DNA from: an uncultured Desulfovibrio sp.
Lineage (GTDB): Bacteria > Desulfobacterota > Desulfovibrionia > Desulfovibrionales > Desulfovibrionaceae
Direction: 5' to 3'
Length of the DNA stretch: 20,623 bases
Assembly: GCA_947176055.1 (NCBI GenBank)
Contig: CAMWPE010000013.1
Span: forward strand, 1-20,623
The notes beneath the pieces were generated by a model. That model was not told the DNA's origin. It saw nothing but the letters and a program-made list of their open reading frames with translations, and did no database searches. Below, one piece after another: positions 1-7,679 of the stretch (its first letter is position 1; each line of letters opens with the position of its first letter). The translations under genes were made by a program, and so were the position numbers.

Positions 1-504
1 ATCCCGCAACAATGTGGAGCTGACTATCTCTCCATCGATTTTTAGCGCTGGCGCTTGAGACACTTTGTAGCCATATTTTTCGCCCAGTTCTTCGAGGCGC
101 GCCCTGCCGCCTTCGCGGTTTTTTCCAAGGGAAAAATCATGACCCGCGACAAGACGGCGCGTATTGAGAGGAACAAGACGCGACGCGATAAATTCTTCGG
201 CGGAAAGCGAGGCGAGTTCCCGCGTAAAGGGGATCTCAAGAAATTTTTTTATTCCCAGCGCGGCAAGCAAGCGTTTTTTTTCTTCCCTGGTCGCGAGGGG
301 AAAATGCTTCTCCTTGCCAAACAGAACTTCGCGCGGATGCGGATCGAAGGTGAGGAGAATAAATTCGAGTCCATCCCTGGCCGCCGCGGCCATAGCCAGC
401 CGGATCAGGGATTGATGACCCAGATGAACGCCGTCAAAATTGCCTATGGTCACGCAGGAAGCGGAGAGGGCGGGAGATTCGCCCGCGACTGGAAGCGGAG
501 ACAT
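1..504 (-). CDS. ribF: Bifunctional riboflavin kinase/FAD synthetase, N-terminal part (cut by window edge)
   Basis: RibF makes FMN from riboflavin and then FAD from FMN in the cytoplasm. The 168 visible residues are the N-terminal adenylyltransferase (nucleotidyl-transferase fold) half. Seen: the nucleotide-binding motif GNFDGVHLGHQ at about residues 21-31, TFDPHPREVL near 53-62, and SSTLLR near 162-167, the counterpart of the family's ISSTRIR motif. The C-terminal riboflavin kinase domain lies beyond the window; the family is usually 300-320 residues. The ATG at 504-502 is the first start after an in-frame TAA shortly upstream. It lies 12 bases after the stop of the 157-residue gene and has no good Shine-Dalgarno, so translation is probably coupled to that gene. 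The identification is secure; only the start is slightly uncertain. Confidence 0.94.
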   Translation of the reverse strand, partial: MSPLPVAGESPALSASCVTIGNFDGVHLGHQSLIRLAMAAAARDGLEFILLTFDPHPREVLFGKEKHFPLATREEKKRLLAALGIKKFLEIPFTRELASLSAEEFIASRLVPLNTRRLVAGHDFSLGKNREGGRARLEELGEKYGYKVSQAPALKIDGEIVSSTLLRD

Positions 505-516
505 CAGGCGAAACGA

Positions 517-990
517 TTAATAAAGACGTTCAAAAATTGTCCTGTGCATGGCGCGAATATGGAGGGCGAGTTTCAGTGTGAGCGCCTTGGAATCGCGCTG
601 ATCCTTGACGACGAATGAGATTAGATGCTGGGCTACGTTGCGAAAATCCGAATCGCCCTCCGGTCCCATCATTTCCCAATACTGCGCGGCCCGCTCCGCG
701 ACCAGGGCGCCGTATTTTCCCGAATGCGTCCGCTCGTATTCCGCGAGGAAATCGGCGAACATTTCGTCCGCTTCGTTGGGCAGGGAGCGACCCAACGCGA
801 GTCGCCACAGGGCTGTGTACAGGCCCCCCAGCTCCGCGATCATCTGTTTTCGCAATAAAAATTGAAAACGGCCTATCCCCATATACTCCATTACCGTCGC
901 GTAATCGGCGTTGTCGAGGATAGCGGCGAAATTTTCTTTCGCCGCCTTCACAAAAGGCCCTTTGTCGTATATTTCCGCTACGTTGTTCAT
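517..990 (-). CDS. Conserved-looking hypothetical protein, 157 aa
   Basis: I do not recognise this family. The product is a soluble, mostly helical protein with no signal peptide, membrane segment or catalytic motif that I can name. Seen: an acidic N-terminal half (residues ~15-35), a central stretch rich in Leu, Arg and Trp (GRFQFLLRKQ, LYTALWRLALGRS), and a helical C-terminus ending in RTIFERLY. It lies between a DEAD-box helicase (42 bases upstream, separated by a strong hairpin) and ribF (12 bases downstream), all on the minus strand, so co-transcription is likely. The frame is open, uses ordinary codons for this window and starts at ATG with only a weak purine stretch (CGAG) before it. 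That it is a real gene is well supported by operon placement and protein-like composition; its function is unknown. Confidence 0.8.
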   Translation of the reverse strand: MNNVAEIYDKGPFVKAAKENFAAILDNADYATVMEYMGIGRFQFLLRKQMIAELGGLYTALWRLALGRSLPNEADEMFADFLAEYERTHSGKYGALVAERAAQYWEMMGPEGDSDFRNVAQHLISFVVKDQRDSKALTLKLALHIRAMHRTIFERLY

Positions 991-1000
991 AGCTCGTTGA

Positions 1001-1024
1001 TCCGGCTCCCGGCGGGGAGCCGGA
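1001..1024. repeat. Perfect 10-bp hairpin between helicase and 157-aa gene
   Basis: Arm TCCGGCTCCC (1001-1010) and arm GGGAGCCGGA (1015-1024) pair perfectly around a 4-base GGCG loop. On the minus strand, the direction of both neighbouring genes, no T-run follows, so it is not a standard intrinsic terminator for the helicase. On the plus strand a TTTTT follows six bases after the stem. It may stabilise or punctuate the mRNA between the helicase and the downstream genes. Confidence 0.65.
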
Positions 1025-1032
1025 CCGGATTT

Positions 1033-2583
1033 TTACGACTTGTCGCCGCCTTTGGCGCGTTTGCCGTCGTAAGGACGCGAGGGAGTCTTCTTGCGGGCAA
1101 AGGGCGCGGGACGCAACCTGCGCGGTTTTTCGCGCGGAATGATTACGCGGGGCGCCTTCGCGGTTATGGGGAAGCGATTTTCCTGTCTGCCCAGGCGATA
1201 ATAGTCGTCCAGCAGGAGCGAGAGAAGCTCTATGGATTGTTCGTCGCTCGCGTCCAGATTGGCGATAATTCTCTTGGCTATGGGCTTGTAACGCTCGACG
1301 CGGGCTCGCTCCAGATCGGTCAGGGATCTCATGCGGGCTTCGAGCAGGGTGTCCAGACGGGAACAGATAGTATTGGCTATGTCTTCTTCGTCGGGGACCT
1401 TTATTTCATGGAAATCGATCTTGTAAAATTTGCCGATTCTTTCCAGATCCATGCGCTCGCGGGGATCAACCAGGCAGATTACCGTGCCGGCCGCGCCGGC
1501 GCGACCAGTCCGACCGGCCCTGTGGATATAGCTTTCGCGATCCTTGGGCGGTTGCATGAGAAAGACGTGAGAGAGCGCGGGTATATCGATGCCCCGGGCG
1601 GCTACGTCCGTGGCGACCAGATATTTGACCTTCCCCTGGCGGGCGCGGGCGAGCGCCGTTTCCCTTTCCCTTTGACTTAAATCAGAAGTAAGCGCCTCGG
1701 CGCTAAAGCCCAGGCGGCGCAGTTCTTCGGCTACATGCCGGACTTCCGCTTTGGTATTGCAGAAAATTATGGCCGAAGACGGGTTTTCCGTTTCCAGGAA
1801 ACGGACAAGGGCGCGATCCTTGTCGGAATTTTTTACGCGGGCGAAGAGATGCTCCACCGCCGCGACATGGACTTCGTCGCGGGACAGGGTGAGCATGATG
1901 GGATCCTTCATGAACTCCGCGGCCAATTGCATGACATAAGGCGGATAGGTGGCGGAAAATAGTGTCGTCTGCCTGTCTTCCGGCAAATAAGCCGCGATCT
2001 GCTGCAGATCCGGATAAAATCCTATTGACAGCATGCGATCCGCTTCGTCAAAAATAAGGTTGCGCATGCGCTCAAAGACGAGCGTCTTGCGGGCGAGGTG
2101 ATCGAGGATACGCCCGGGCGTGCCCACGACGACCTGACAACCCTGTCGCAAAGCGGCCAATTGCCGGTCATAGCCCACGCCGCCGTACATGGCGCAAGCT
2201 CCGACGCCTGTTCCGCCGAACAAGATTTTCGCTTCGGTTTCGACCTGCAGGGCCAGCTCGCGGGTGGGAACCAAGATTAGCGCCTGCGGTTTTTTCAGGG
2301 AAGGGTCGATGGATTCAAGCAGAGGAAGCAGATAAGTTCCAGTCTTGCCGCTGCCGGTGCGGGATTGCACCATTATATCTTTGCCCTCCAGAATGAGGGG
2401 GATGGCCAGCTCCTGCACGGGGGTGAGGGAAGTCCAGCCGGCGCGTCCGCATGCTTCCCGCAATTTGGGTGGGAGATCATGCAGGGACACGGCGGGGAGA
2501 TTGCCGGGGTTGGTCTCTATGGAGGGCAGAAAATTGCCGCCTTTGCCGGAATCGCGATTGTTTTTGCTTGTTTCGGAGGTCAT
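1033..2583 (-). CDS. DEAD-box ATP-dependent RNA helicase
   Basis: This is a cytoplasmic RNA helicase that uses ATP to unwind short RNA duplexes, with likely roles in ribosome assembly, RNA decay or cold adaptation. All core motifs are present in order: the Q motif region near residue 50-56 (SLTPVQ), motif I RTGSGKT (75-81), Ia PTRELA (106-111), Ib TPGR (155-158), II DEAD (179-182), III SAT (210-212), IV IIFCNTK near 272, V ATDVAARGID (324-333) and VI HRAGRTGR (354-361). The tail after about residue 478 is very rich in Arg, Lys and Pro, typical of RNA-binding extensions in RhlE/DeaD-type enzymes. The start chosen is ATG at 2583, giving 516 residues. The frame is open for 54 more codons, but those run through the divergent promoter region and into aroC and do not look protein-like. 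Which subfamily (RhlE, DeaD, CshA) cannot be fixed by eye. Confidence 0.95.
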   Translation of the reverse strand: MTSETSKNNRDSGKGGNFLPSIETNPGNLPAVSLHDLPPKLREACGRAGWTSLTPVQELAIPLILEGKDIMVQSRTGSGKTGTYLLPLLESIDPSLKKPQALILVPTRELALQVETEAKILFGGTGVGACAMYGGVGYDRQLAALRQGCQVVVGTPGRILDHLARKTLVFERMRNLIFDEADRMLSIGFYPDLQQIAAYLPEDRQTTLFSATYPPYVMQLAAEFMKDPIMLTLSRDEVHVAAVEHLFARVKNSDKDRALVRFLETENPSSAIIFCNTKAEVRHVAEELRRLGFSAEALTSDLSQRERETALARARQGKVKYLVATDVAARGIDIPALSHVFLMQPPKDRESYIHRAGRTGRAGAAGTVICLVDPRERMDLERIGKFYKIDFHEIKVPDEEDIANTICSRLDTLLEARMRSLTDLERARVERYKPIAKRIIANLDASDEQSIELLSLLLDDYYRLGRQENRFPITAKAPRVIIPREKPRRLRPAPFARKKTPSRPYDGKRAKGGDKS

Positions 2584-2677
2584 ACAGTTTCCCGGTTTGT
2601 TGGTGCGTCTCCGCGTACCTTTACACAAGTTCAAAATTTTTGCAATAAATACGGCGGCAAGGAATAGAAGTCGCGGG

Positions 2678-2697
2678 TTCGCCCGGGAATGGGCGAA
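2678..2697. repeat. 7-bp inverted repeat in the helicase/aroC divergent region
   Basis: TTCGCCC and GGGCGAA are perfect reverse complements around six bases (GGGAAT). The site lies in the 146-bp gap between the divergent helicase and aroC genes, 32 bases before the aroC start. It could be an operator or a hairpin in the aroC leader. No strong sigma-70 hexamer pair is obvious in the gap on either strand. Confidence 0.45.
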
Positions 2698-2729
2698 AAA
2701 TGGTTCAAAATTTACTACGGAGAAAATAT

Positions 2730-3830
2730 ATGTCCGGGAACACATTTGGCCGGGCGCTTCGGCTGACTACATTCGGGGAATCGCACGGACCGGGACTCGG
2801 AGGCATTCTGGACGGATGTCCCGCGGGATTGCCCATTGACGAAGACGCCATTCAGGCCGAGCTGGACGCGCGCAAGCCCGGAAGCGGCCTCGCGGGCACG
2901 AAACGGCGGGAGAGCGACAAACTGGAAATTCTCTCCGGCGTTTTTAATGGACTCGCGACGGGAACGCCCATTGGCTTCTATATCAAAAACGAGAATGCCA
3001 GATCCGGCGATTACGGGAATCTCGAGGAAATATTCCGGCCCGGGCACGCCGACTGGAGTTACTATAAGAAATACAACGGCGTTCGCGATCACCGGGGGGG
3101 AGGCAGAGCCTCCGGCCGGGAAACCGCCGCGCGGGTGGTCGGCGGCGCCATAGCGAAACAGATTCTTTCGCGTTTGGCCAATGTCCGCGTCGAGGGGGCC
3201 TGCGTCGAACTGGGAGGAATCGCCGTTCGCGAGGAGGATATAAATCTCGCCGGAGCTATGGAGAGACCGTATTTCGCGGCGGCGGACTATATCGTCGCGG
3301 CCTGGGACGAGGCCGTCCGCGAAGCGCGGGAGTCCGGCGACACTCTGGGAGGAATCGCCCGTATAGTCGCGCGCGACGTTCCCGCCGGTCTGGGCGAGCC
3401 GGTTTTCGACAGGCTCGACGCCACTCTCGCTCACGCCATAATGAGCGTTGGAGCCGTTAAAGGAGTGGAAATAGGCTCCGGATTCGCCGCCGCCCGGTCG
3501 AGGGGCTCGCGAAACAATGATCCCCTCTATCCGGCCGGGTCGCCCGGACGAGCCGTCTTCGGCTCCAATAACGCGGGGGGGATTCTGGGCGGCGTTTCTT
3601 CCGGTCAGGACATAATTATTCAGGCCGCGCTCAAGCCAATAGCGTCGATATCCATCGAGCAGGACACAATTAATAAACGGGGAGAGGCGGCGAAGATAAA
3701 AATCGGCGGCCGGCACGATCTTTCCGCTTTGCCCCGCGCTTTGCCTGTATTGTCGGCCATGACCGCGCTCGCCATCGCCGACGCCTTGTTACTTCAGCGC
3801 AGAATGGATATAATTCCTTATGAGCGATAA
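2730..3830 (+). CDS. aroC: Chorismate synthase
   Basis: AroC catalyses the last step of the shikimate pathway, converting EPSP to chorismate with reduced FMN as cofactor. The 366 residues match the family length (about 350-390). Seen: the N-terminal signature GNTFGRALRLTTFGESHG, the RPGHADWSY segment, the RDHRGGGRASGRET flavin/phosphate-binding region, and SNNAGGILGGVSSGQD near the middle to C-terminal part. The start is ATG at 2730, preceded by GGAG at 2719-2722 and giving the conserved MSGNTFG N-terminus. An in-frame ATG ten codons earlier (2700) is less likely. The stop overlaps the start of recD2 by 11 bases, so translation is probably coupled. The protein most resembles deltaproteobacterial versions by recollection of their sequence style, which is an inference. 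Confidence 0.97.
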   Translation: MSGNTFGRALRLTTFGESHGPGLGGILDGCPAGLPIDEDAIQAELDARKPGSGLAGTKRRESDKLEILSGVFNGLATGTPIGFYIKNENARSGDYGNLEEIFRPGHADWSYYKKYNGVRDHRGGGRASGRETAARVVGGAIAKQILSRLANVRVEGACVELGGIAVREEDINLAGAMERPYFAAADYIVAAWDEAVREARESGDTLGGIARIVARDVPAGLGEPVFDRLDATLAHAIMSVGAVKGVEIGSGFAAARSRGSRNNDPLYPAGSPGRAVFGSNNAGGILGGVSSGQDIIIQAALKPIASISIEQDTINKRGEAAKIKIGGRHDLSALPRALPVLSAMTALAIADALLLQRRMDIIPYER

Positions 3831-6051
3831 TCAGCGGCGGGATCTATTTTACGACGAAGCCCAGGAAGAGCTGGAAGGCGTAGTCGAAAAAATCGTTTTT
3901 CGCAACGAGGCGAACGGTTACACCGTGCTCAGGATCCAGACAGAGGAGGGAGGAGATTCCATTGCTTGCGTTGGGAACATGGTCAACCCCGCCGTCGGCG
4001 CGCATACGCTGTTCAAGGGCAAATACGTTACGAATCCCCGCTTCGGCAAACAGTTCGCCTTTGTCAGCGCCGAGGAAAAACTGCCCGCTACCGAAGAAGG
4101 AATCAGGATGTACCTCGGGTCGGGCCTGATTAAAGGAATCGGCCCGGAAATGGCGGCCCGCATTGTGGGGACTTTTGGCAAGGACACCCTGCGTATTCTC
4201 GATACTGATCTTGAAAAACTGCGCAAAATTAAAGGCATTGGCAAAAAGACTCTAGAGGGTATCAAGGAATCCTGGAGCGAGGCCAGGGGCATGCGGGATC
4301 TGTTGCTGTTCCTGCAACCCCACGGCATCAGCGCCGCCTATGCGGTTCGCATTTACAAGGCCTACGGAAACGGCGCGGTCGAGATCCTGAACGGCAATCC
4401 CTATCGGATGGCCATGGACATTCGCGGGATCGGTTTTCAGACGGCGGACGCCATAGCCGCAAAATTGAAATTCCCTCCCGATCACGTTCTGCGGGTTCAG
4501 GCGGCCGCGCTCTATATCCTTCAAAAAGCCGGAGACGACGGGCATGTTTTTTTGCCCCTGGATATCCTTATTCAAAAAATTTCGGAGGAGTTGAACGTCC
4601 CGGAGACGCTGGCCGCGGACGCTCTGGACATACTTGAGCGCGACAAGCGCGTAGTTCGCGAAGTCCTGGCGGGGGGCGAGGACGGTCAAAAGGATTATAT
4701 CGGCGTCTATCTGGCCAGATTTCATCACTGCGAATCGAAAACCGCCTTCTATCTGCGCAGGTTGCTCAATTCTCCCCGGACCGTCGTTTTCAAAAATCCG
4801 GAGGAAACGCTAGCCCGCGAGACCCGCGATTTGGGACTGGCTCTGGCACCGGCCCAGGTAAAGGCCGTCCTCGCTTCGACCCGGGCAAAGGCGCTGGTCA
4901 TTACCGGCGGCCCTGGCACAGGCAAGACGACGATAATCAAGGCCATAATTAAAATTTTCGCTTCGGAAAAGGCCAAGATCCTGCTCGCCGCGCCCACGGG
5001 CCGCGCGGCCAAGCGCATGGCCGAAGCTACGGGCATGGACGCCAGGACTATTCACCGGCTCCTCGAATACAGCCCGCGCTCGGATAGTTTTGGCCGGAAT
5101 GAGAACAATCCCCTCCCTTGCGGGTTGCTGGTAGTGGACGAAGCGTCGATGATGGACGCGCAACTTTTTTATCATCTGCTAAAGGCGTTGCCTCTGGGCG
5201 CGACTCTCGCGCTGGTGGGCGACGCGCGTCAATTGCCCTCCGTCGGCCCCGGCAATGTGCTCGGCGATATCATCGATTCCCGCGTCCTGCCCGTAGCCGA
5301 ACTGAACGAAATATTCAGACAGTCGGCCGAGAGCGAGATCGTATGCAACGCGCATCTTATAAATAACGGCAAGATGCCGCAAATGGAGCCCAGCCCCAAT
5401 CGCCTCTCCGAATTCTATTTCATTTCCCGCGAAAATCCGGAAGAAGCCGCGGATTTGATCGTTGATCTGATCAAAAATCATATCCCCCGGCGATTTGGCC
5501 TGGATCCCATCAACGAAGTGCAACTGCTCACGCCCATGCGCAAGGGCGCCGCGGGATCCGAAAGAATGAACGGGCGTCTTCAGGCGGCGCTTAACCCCAA
5601 CGCCCAGGAAGTCCGCAGGGGCGAAAGAGTATTCCGCCTGCATGACAAGGTAATGCAGATCCGCAATAATTACGACAAAGATATTTTTAACGGCGACATA
5701 GGCCGTATTGTTTATATAAACGCCGGGGAAAAAACCTTGAGCGTGGATTTTGACGGCGTAATAATGCCGTATGATTTTGACGAGCTGGACGAACTGGTCC
5801 CGGCCTACGCCATAAGCATTCATAAATCCCAGGGATCGGAATATCCAGCCGTCGTGATTCCCCTGCTGATGCAACATTATGTGCTGTTGCAACGCAATCT
5901 CGTTTATACGGGCGTCACCCGGGGCAAAAAGCTGGTGGTGCTAGTGGGAGAGAAAAAGGCGCTGGCCATGGCCATAAAGAACAATCGCGCCAGCAAACGC
6001 AACACATGGCTTGCCCAGAGACTGGCCCTCTCCGGTCCGGATGGGCTATAG
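3820..6051 (+). CDS. recD2: ATP-dependent RecD2-type DNA helicase
   Basis: RecD2 is a superfamily 1B 5'-3' DNA helicase that works without RecBC, in DNA repair and fork maintenance. The 743 residues fit the RecD2 class. Seen in order: an N-terminal OB-like domain (EKIVFRNEANGYTVLRI), helix-hairpin-helix segments (KGIGPEMAARIV, KIKGIGKKTLEGI, DIRGIGFQTADAIA) over residues ~100-215, Walker A GGPGTGKTT near residues 363-371, the Walker B-type motif VVDEASMMD near 439-447, GDARQLPSVGPGN near 467-479, and the C-terminal motif AYAISIHKSQGSEYP near 662-676. The start ATG lies inside the end of aroC; the 11-base overlap suggests reinitiation. It ends in TAG directly before the Shine-Dalgarno of the GNAT gene, so the three genes form one operon. 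No recB or recC is seen nearby. Confidence 0.95.
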   Translation: MSDNQRRDLFYDEAQEELEGVVEKIVFRNEANGYTVLRIQTEEGGDSIACVGNMVNPAVGAHTLFKGKYVTNPRFGKQFAFVSAEEKLPATEEGIRMYLGSGLIKGIGPEMAARIVGTFGKDTLRILDTDLEKLRKIKGIGKKTLEGIKESWSEARGMRDLLLFLQPHGISAAYAVRIYKAYGNGAVEILNGNPYRMAMDIRGIGFQTADAIAAKLKFPPDHVLRVQAAALYILQKAGDDGHVFLPLDILIQKISEELNVPETLAADALDILERDKRVVREVLAGGEDGQKDYIGVYLARFHHCESKTAFYLRRLLNSPRTVVFKNPEETLARETRDLGLALAPAQVKAVLASTRAKALVITGGPGTGKTTIIKAIIKIFASEKAKILLAAPTGRAAKRMAEATGMDARTIHRLLEYSPRSDSFGRNENNPLPCGLLVVDEASMMDAQLFYHLLKALPLGATLALVGDARQLPSVGPGNVLGDIIDSRVLPVAELNEIFRQSAESEIVCNAHLINNGKMPQMEPSPNRLSEFYFISRENPEEAADLIVDLIKNHIPRRFGLDPINEVQLLTPMRKGAAGSERMNGRLQAALNPNAQEVRRGERVFRLHDKVMQIRNNYDKDIFNGDIGRIVYINAGEKTLSVDFDGVIMPYDFDELDELVPAYAISIHKSQGSEYPAVVIPLLMQHYVLLQRNLVYTGVTRGKKLVVLVGEKKALAMAIKNNRASKRNTWLAQRLALSGPDGL

Positions 6052-6062
6052 GAGGCGGAAAA

Positions 6063-6566
6063 ATGTCTGACGGGGAATTAATGGTCCGGGCGGCGAGCGA
6101 GAGGGATCTGCCGGAGATCGCCCGAATAGTCGAAGCCGCCTATGGCGTCTATCTTCCGCGCATGGATCGCAAACCCTTTCCTATGCTCGACGACTACGAA
6201 GGGCGTCTGGCCGACGGGTATTTGTCAGTCCTGGAGCTGGGCGGCAAAGTCCGCGGCTATATTGTGCTGATTCCGCGAGAGGACGGCGCGTTGCTTCTGG
6301 ATAATATAGGGGTCGATCCGCTATGGCAGAGGAGGGGGCTAGGCAAAGCCTTGCTCGCATTCGCGGAGCGGGAAGCCGCGAGGCTAGGGCTAAACAGGAT
6401 CGCCGTTTATACGAATGAAGCGATGACCGAGAATATAGGCTGGTATCGGAAGTTTGGCTATGCTGTGACGGATCGGCGGACAGAAAACGGATATAAGAGG
6501 GTGTATTTTGAGAAGATATTGGAGGCGCGCGATAACAAAGAAAAAGAGGCGGAGAATCGGATCTGA
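6063..6566 (+). CDS. GNAT-family N-acetyltransferase
   Basis: This 167-residue protein has the GNAT fold and should move an acetyl group from acetyl-CoA to an amine; the substrate is unknown. Seen: an N-terminal VRAASERDLPEIARIVEAAY segment (beta1/alpha1), beta-4 LLLDNIGVDP, the acetyl-CoA pyrophosphate loop QRRGLGKALL, and a C-terminal NIGWYRKFGY segment with the aromatic residues common in motif B. It is close to RimI-like or small-molecule GNATs. The start at 6063 is set by a clear GGAGG at 6051-6055, eight bases upstream. The Shine-Dalgarno begins on the last base of the recD2 TAG stop, so it is the third gene of the aroC operon. An open extension into recD2 is not needed. The last residues are charged and probably unstructured. 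Confidence 0.9.
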   Translation: MSDGELMVRAASERDLPEIARIVEAAYGVYLPRMDRKPFPMLDDYEGRLADGYLSVLELGGKVRGYIVLIPREDGALLLDNIGVDPLWQRRGLGKALLAFAEREAARLGLNRIAVYTNEAMTENIGWYRKFGYAVTDRRTENGYKRVYFEKILEARDNKEKEAENRI

Positions 6567-6581
6567 TAAGGAGCGGCGTTC

Positions 6582-7456
6582 TTAATCGGGGCTAGTCCGC
6601 AATTTATCCTCTTTTAGGGCTTTTTCGCGCCAAAAAGCGGCCAGTTCGCGATCCTGTTTTACGCCAAGTCCATCCTCGTACATTCGCGCCAAATTATGCT
6701 GGGCGTCGGAATGGCCCTGTTCGGCGGCCATTTGATACCATTTCGCGGCCTCCTCGTAGTTATGATTCGCGCCTTCTATATTATGATAAGTAGCGCTAAA
6801 TTAAATTGGGCGGCCGCGTCTCCTTGTTCCGCGGCCCTTCTATACCATTTTATCGCTTCCGCGCGATCCGGATTTACACCCTGTCCATGCTGATACATGA
6901 ACGCCAAATTATACTGGGCGTCAGAATGTCCCTGCTCCGCGGCGATTCGATACCATTTTACTGCTTCCTCATAGTTGCGGTTTACCCCGGCTCCAATATC
7001 ATAGAGGATAGCCAAATTGAATTGCGCGGCTAAATCTCCCTGCTTGGCGGCCATCTTTAACCATTTTGCGGCTTCCTCGTAGTTTCGCTTTATCCCAACT
7101 CCCTCATGAAGCATCGTCGCTAAATTTAATTGCGCTTCCACCAGTCCTTGATCGGCGGCCAGCCTATACTATTCCGCCGCCTTTTTACAGTTCAACGCGA
7201 CGCCGCCTCCAGATTCGTACATGACGGCGAGATTGTACTGCGCGTAGGGATGACCACATTTCGCCGCCTTTCTGTACCATTTTAATGCTTCCTTATAATT
7301 TCGGGCTACGCCCAGGCCATGCTCGTACAAGTAAGCGAGCCGCGACTGGGCGCGTATGTTGCCATTTTTTGCCAATTTTAGCTCGCGTTTAAACGCGATT
7401 GAGCTTGCCCCTTTAATACAGGTTTCATCAAAATCTTTCTTTCTTAAATTTATCAT
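6582..7456 (-). pseudogene. Sel1-like repeat protein gene, broken by amber codon and frameshift
   Basis: The reading frames together encode seven tandem 36-residue Sel1 (TPR-like) repeats with the usual pattern of A-Q-x-N-L-A, G-x-G-V and A-x-K-W-Y-x-x-A-A-x-x-G. Two lesions are visible. At 7169-7171 the conserved Trp of the second repeat (KKAAEWYRLAA) is TAG instead of TGG; the same frame continues with perfect repeat sequence. Near 6788-6790 one base, probably a T on the coding strand, is missing within repeat six: the frame runs into TAG, while the next frame resumes at YHNIEGANHNYEEAAKWY and continues to TAA at 6582. Without these changes the protein would be about 291 residues. It has no signal peptide and no good Shine-Dalgarno before the ATG at 7456. 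Sel1 proteins usually serve as protein-interaction scaffolds. Sequencing error or readthrough are less likely alternatives. Confidence 0.88.
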
Positions 7457-7654
7457 TCGCGTGTGAAAATATTTCAGAAATGGGATGTGGTGTGTATGGA
7501 ATTGTATCGCGATTTTCGAATAGGCTCAGGGAGCATCGAAAAAATTATGTAATAGATAGAAAATGTTATATGAAGGAACCTGCTATCGCTCTCTGAAAAT
7601 CTCGAGACCGTCACGGCGCGGTAAACTTGGTGTGACGTGTTTTATCCTGACACC

Positions 7655-7666
7655 GTAAAATTTTAC
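7655..7666. repeat. 12-bp perfect palindrome GTAAAATTTTAC
   Basis: The sequence is its own reverse complement. A close relative, GTAAAAATTAC, lies at 7686-7696 within the predicted promoter, about 31 bp away centre to centre. Paired palindromes of this kind next to a promoter are consistent with a repressor or activator site. No known binding protein can be named. Confidence 0.45.
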
Positions 7667-7679
7667 TTTTTATGTTTGC

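Noticed and set aside
862..1680. 272-residue plus-strand open frame opposite the helicase
   Set aside because: It lies antisense to a helicase with all its motifs intact; the translation shows no family signature and no Shine-Dalgarno.
2584..2745. 54-codon N-terminal extension of the helicase
   Set aside because: It crosses the divergent promoter region and the aroC start, and is not helicase-like.
2715..3716. 333-residue minus-strand open frame opposite aroC
   Set aside because: It is the shadow of aroC; its translation has no recognisable domain while aroC is unmistakable.
7169..7171. Amber codon read as pyrrolysine or other recoding
   Set aside because: The codon replaces a conserved Trp rather than a catalytic Lys, TAG is an ordinary stop for recD2, cstA, DUF503 and others here, and the same gene also has a frameshift.
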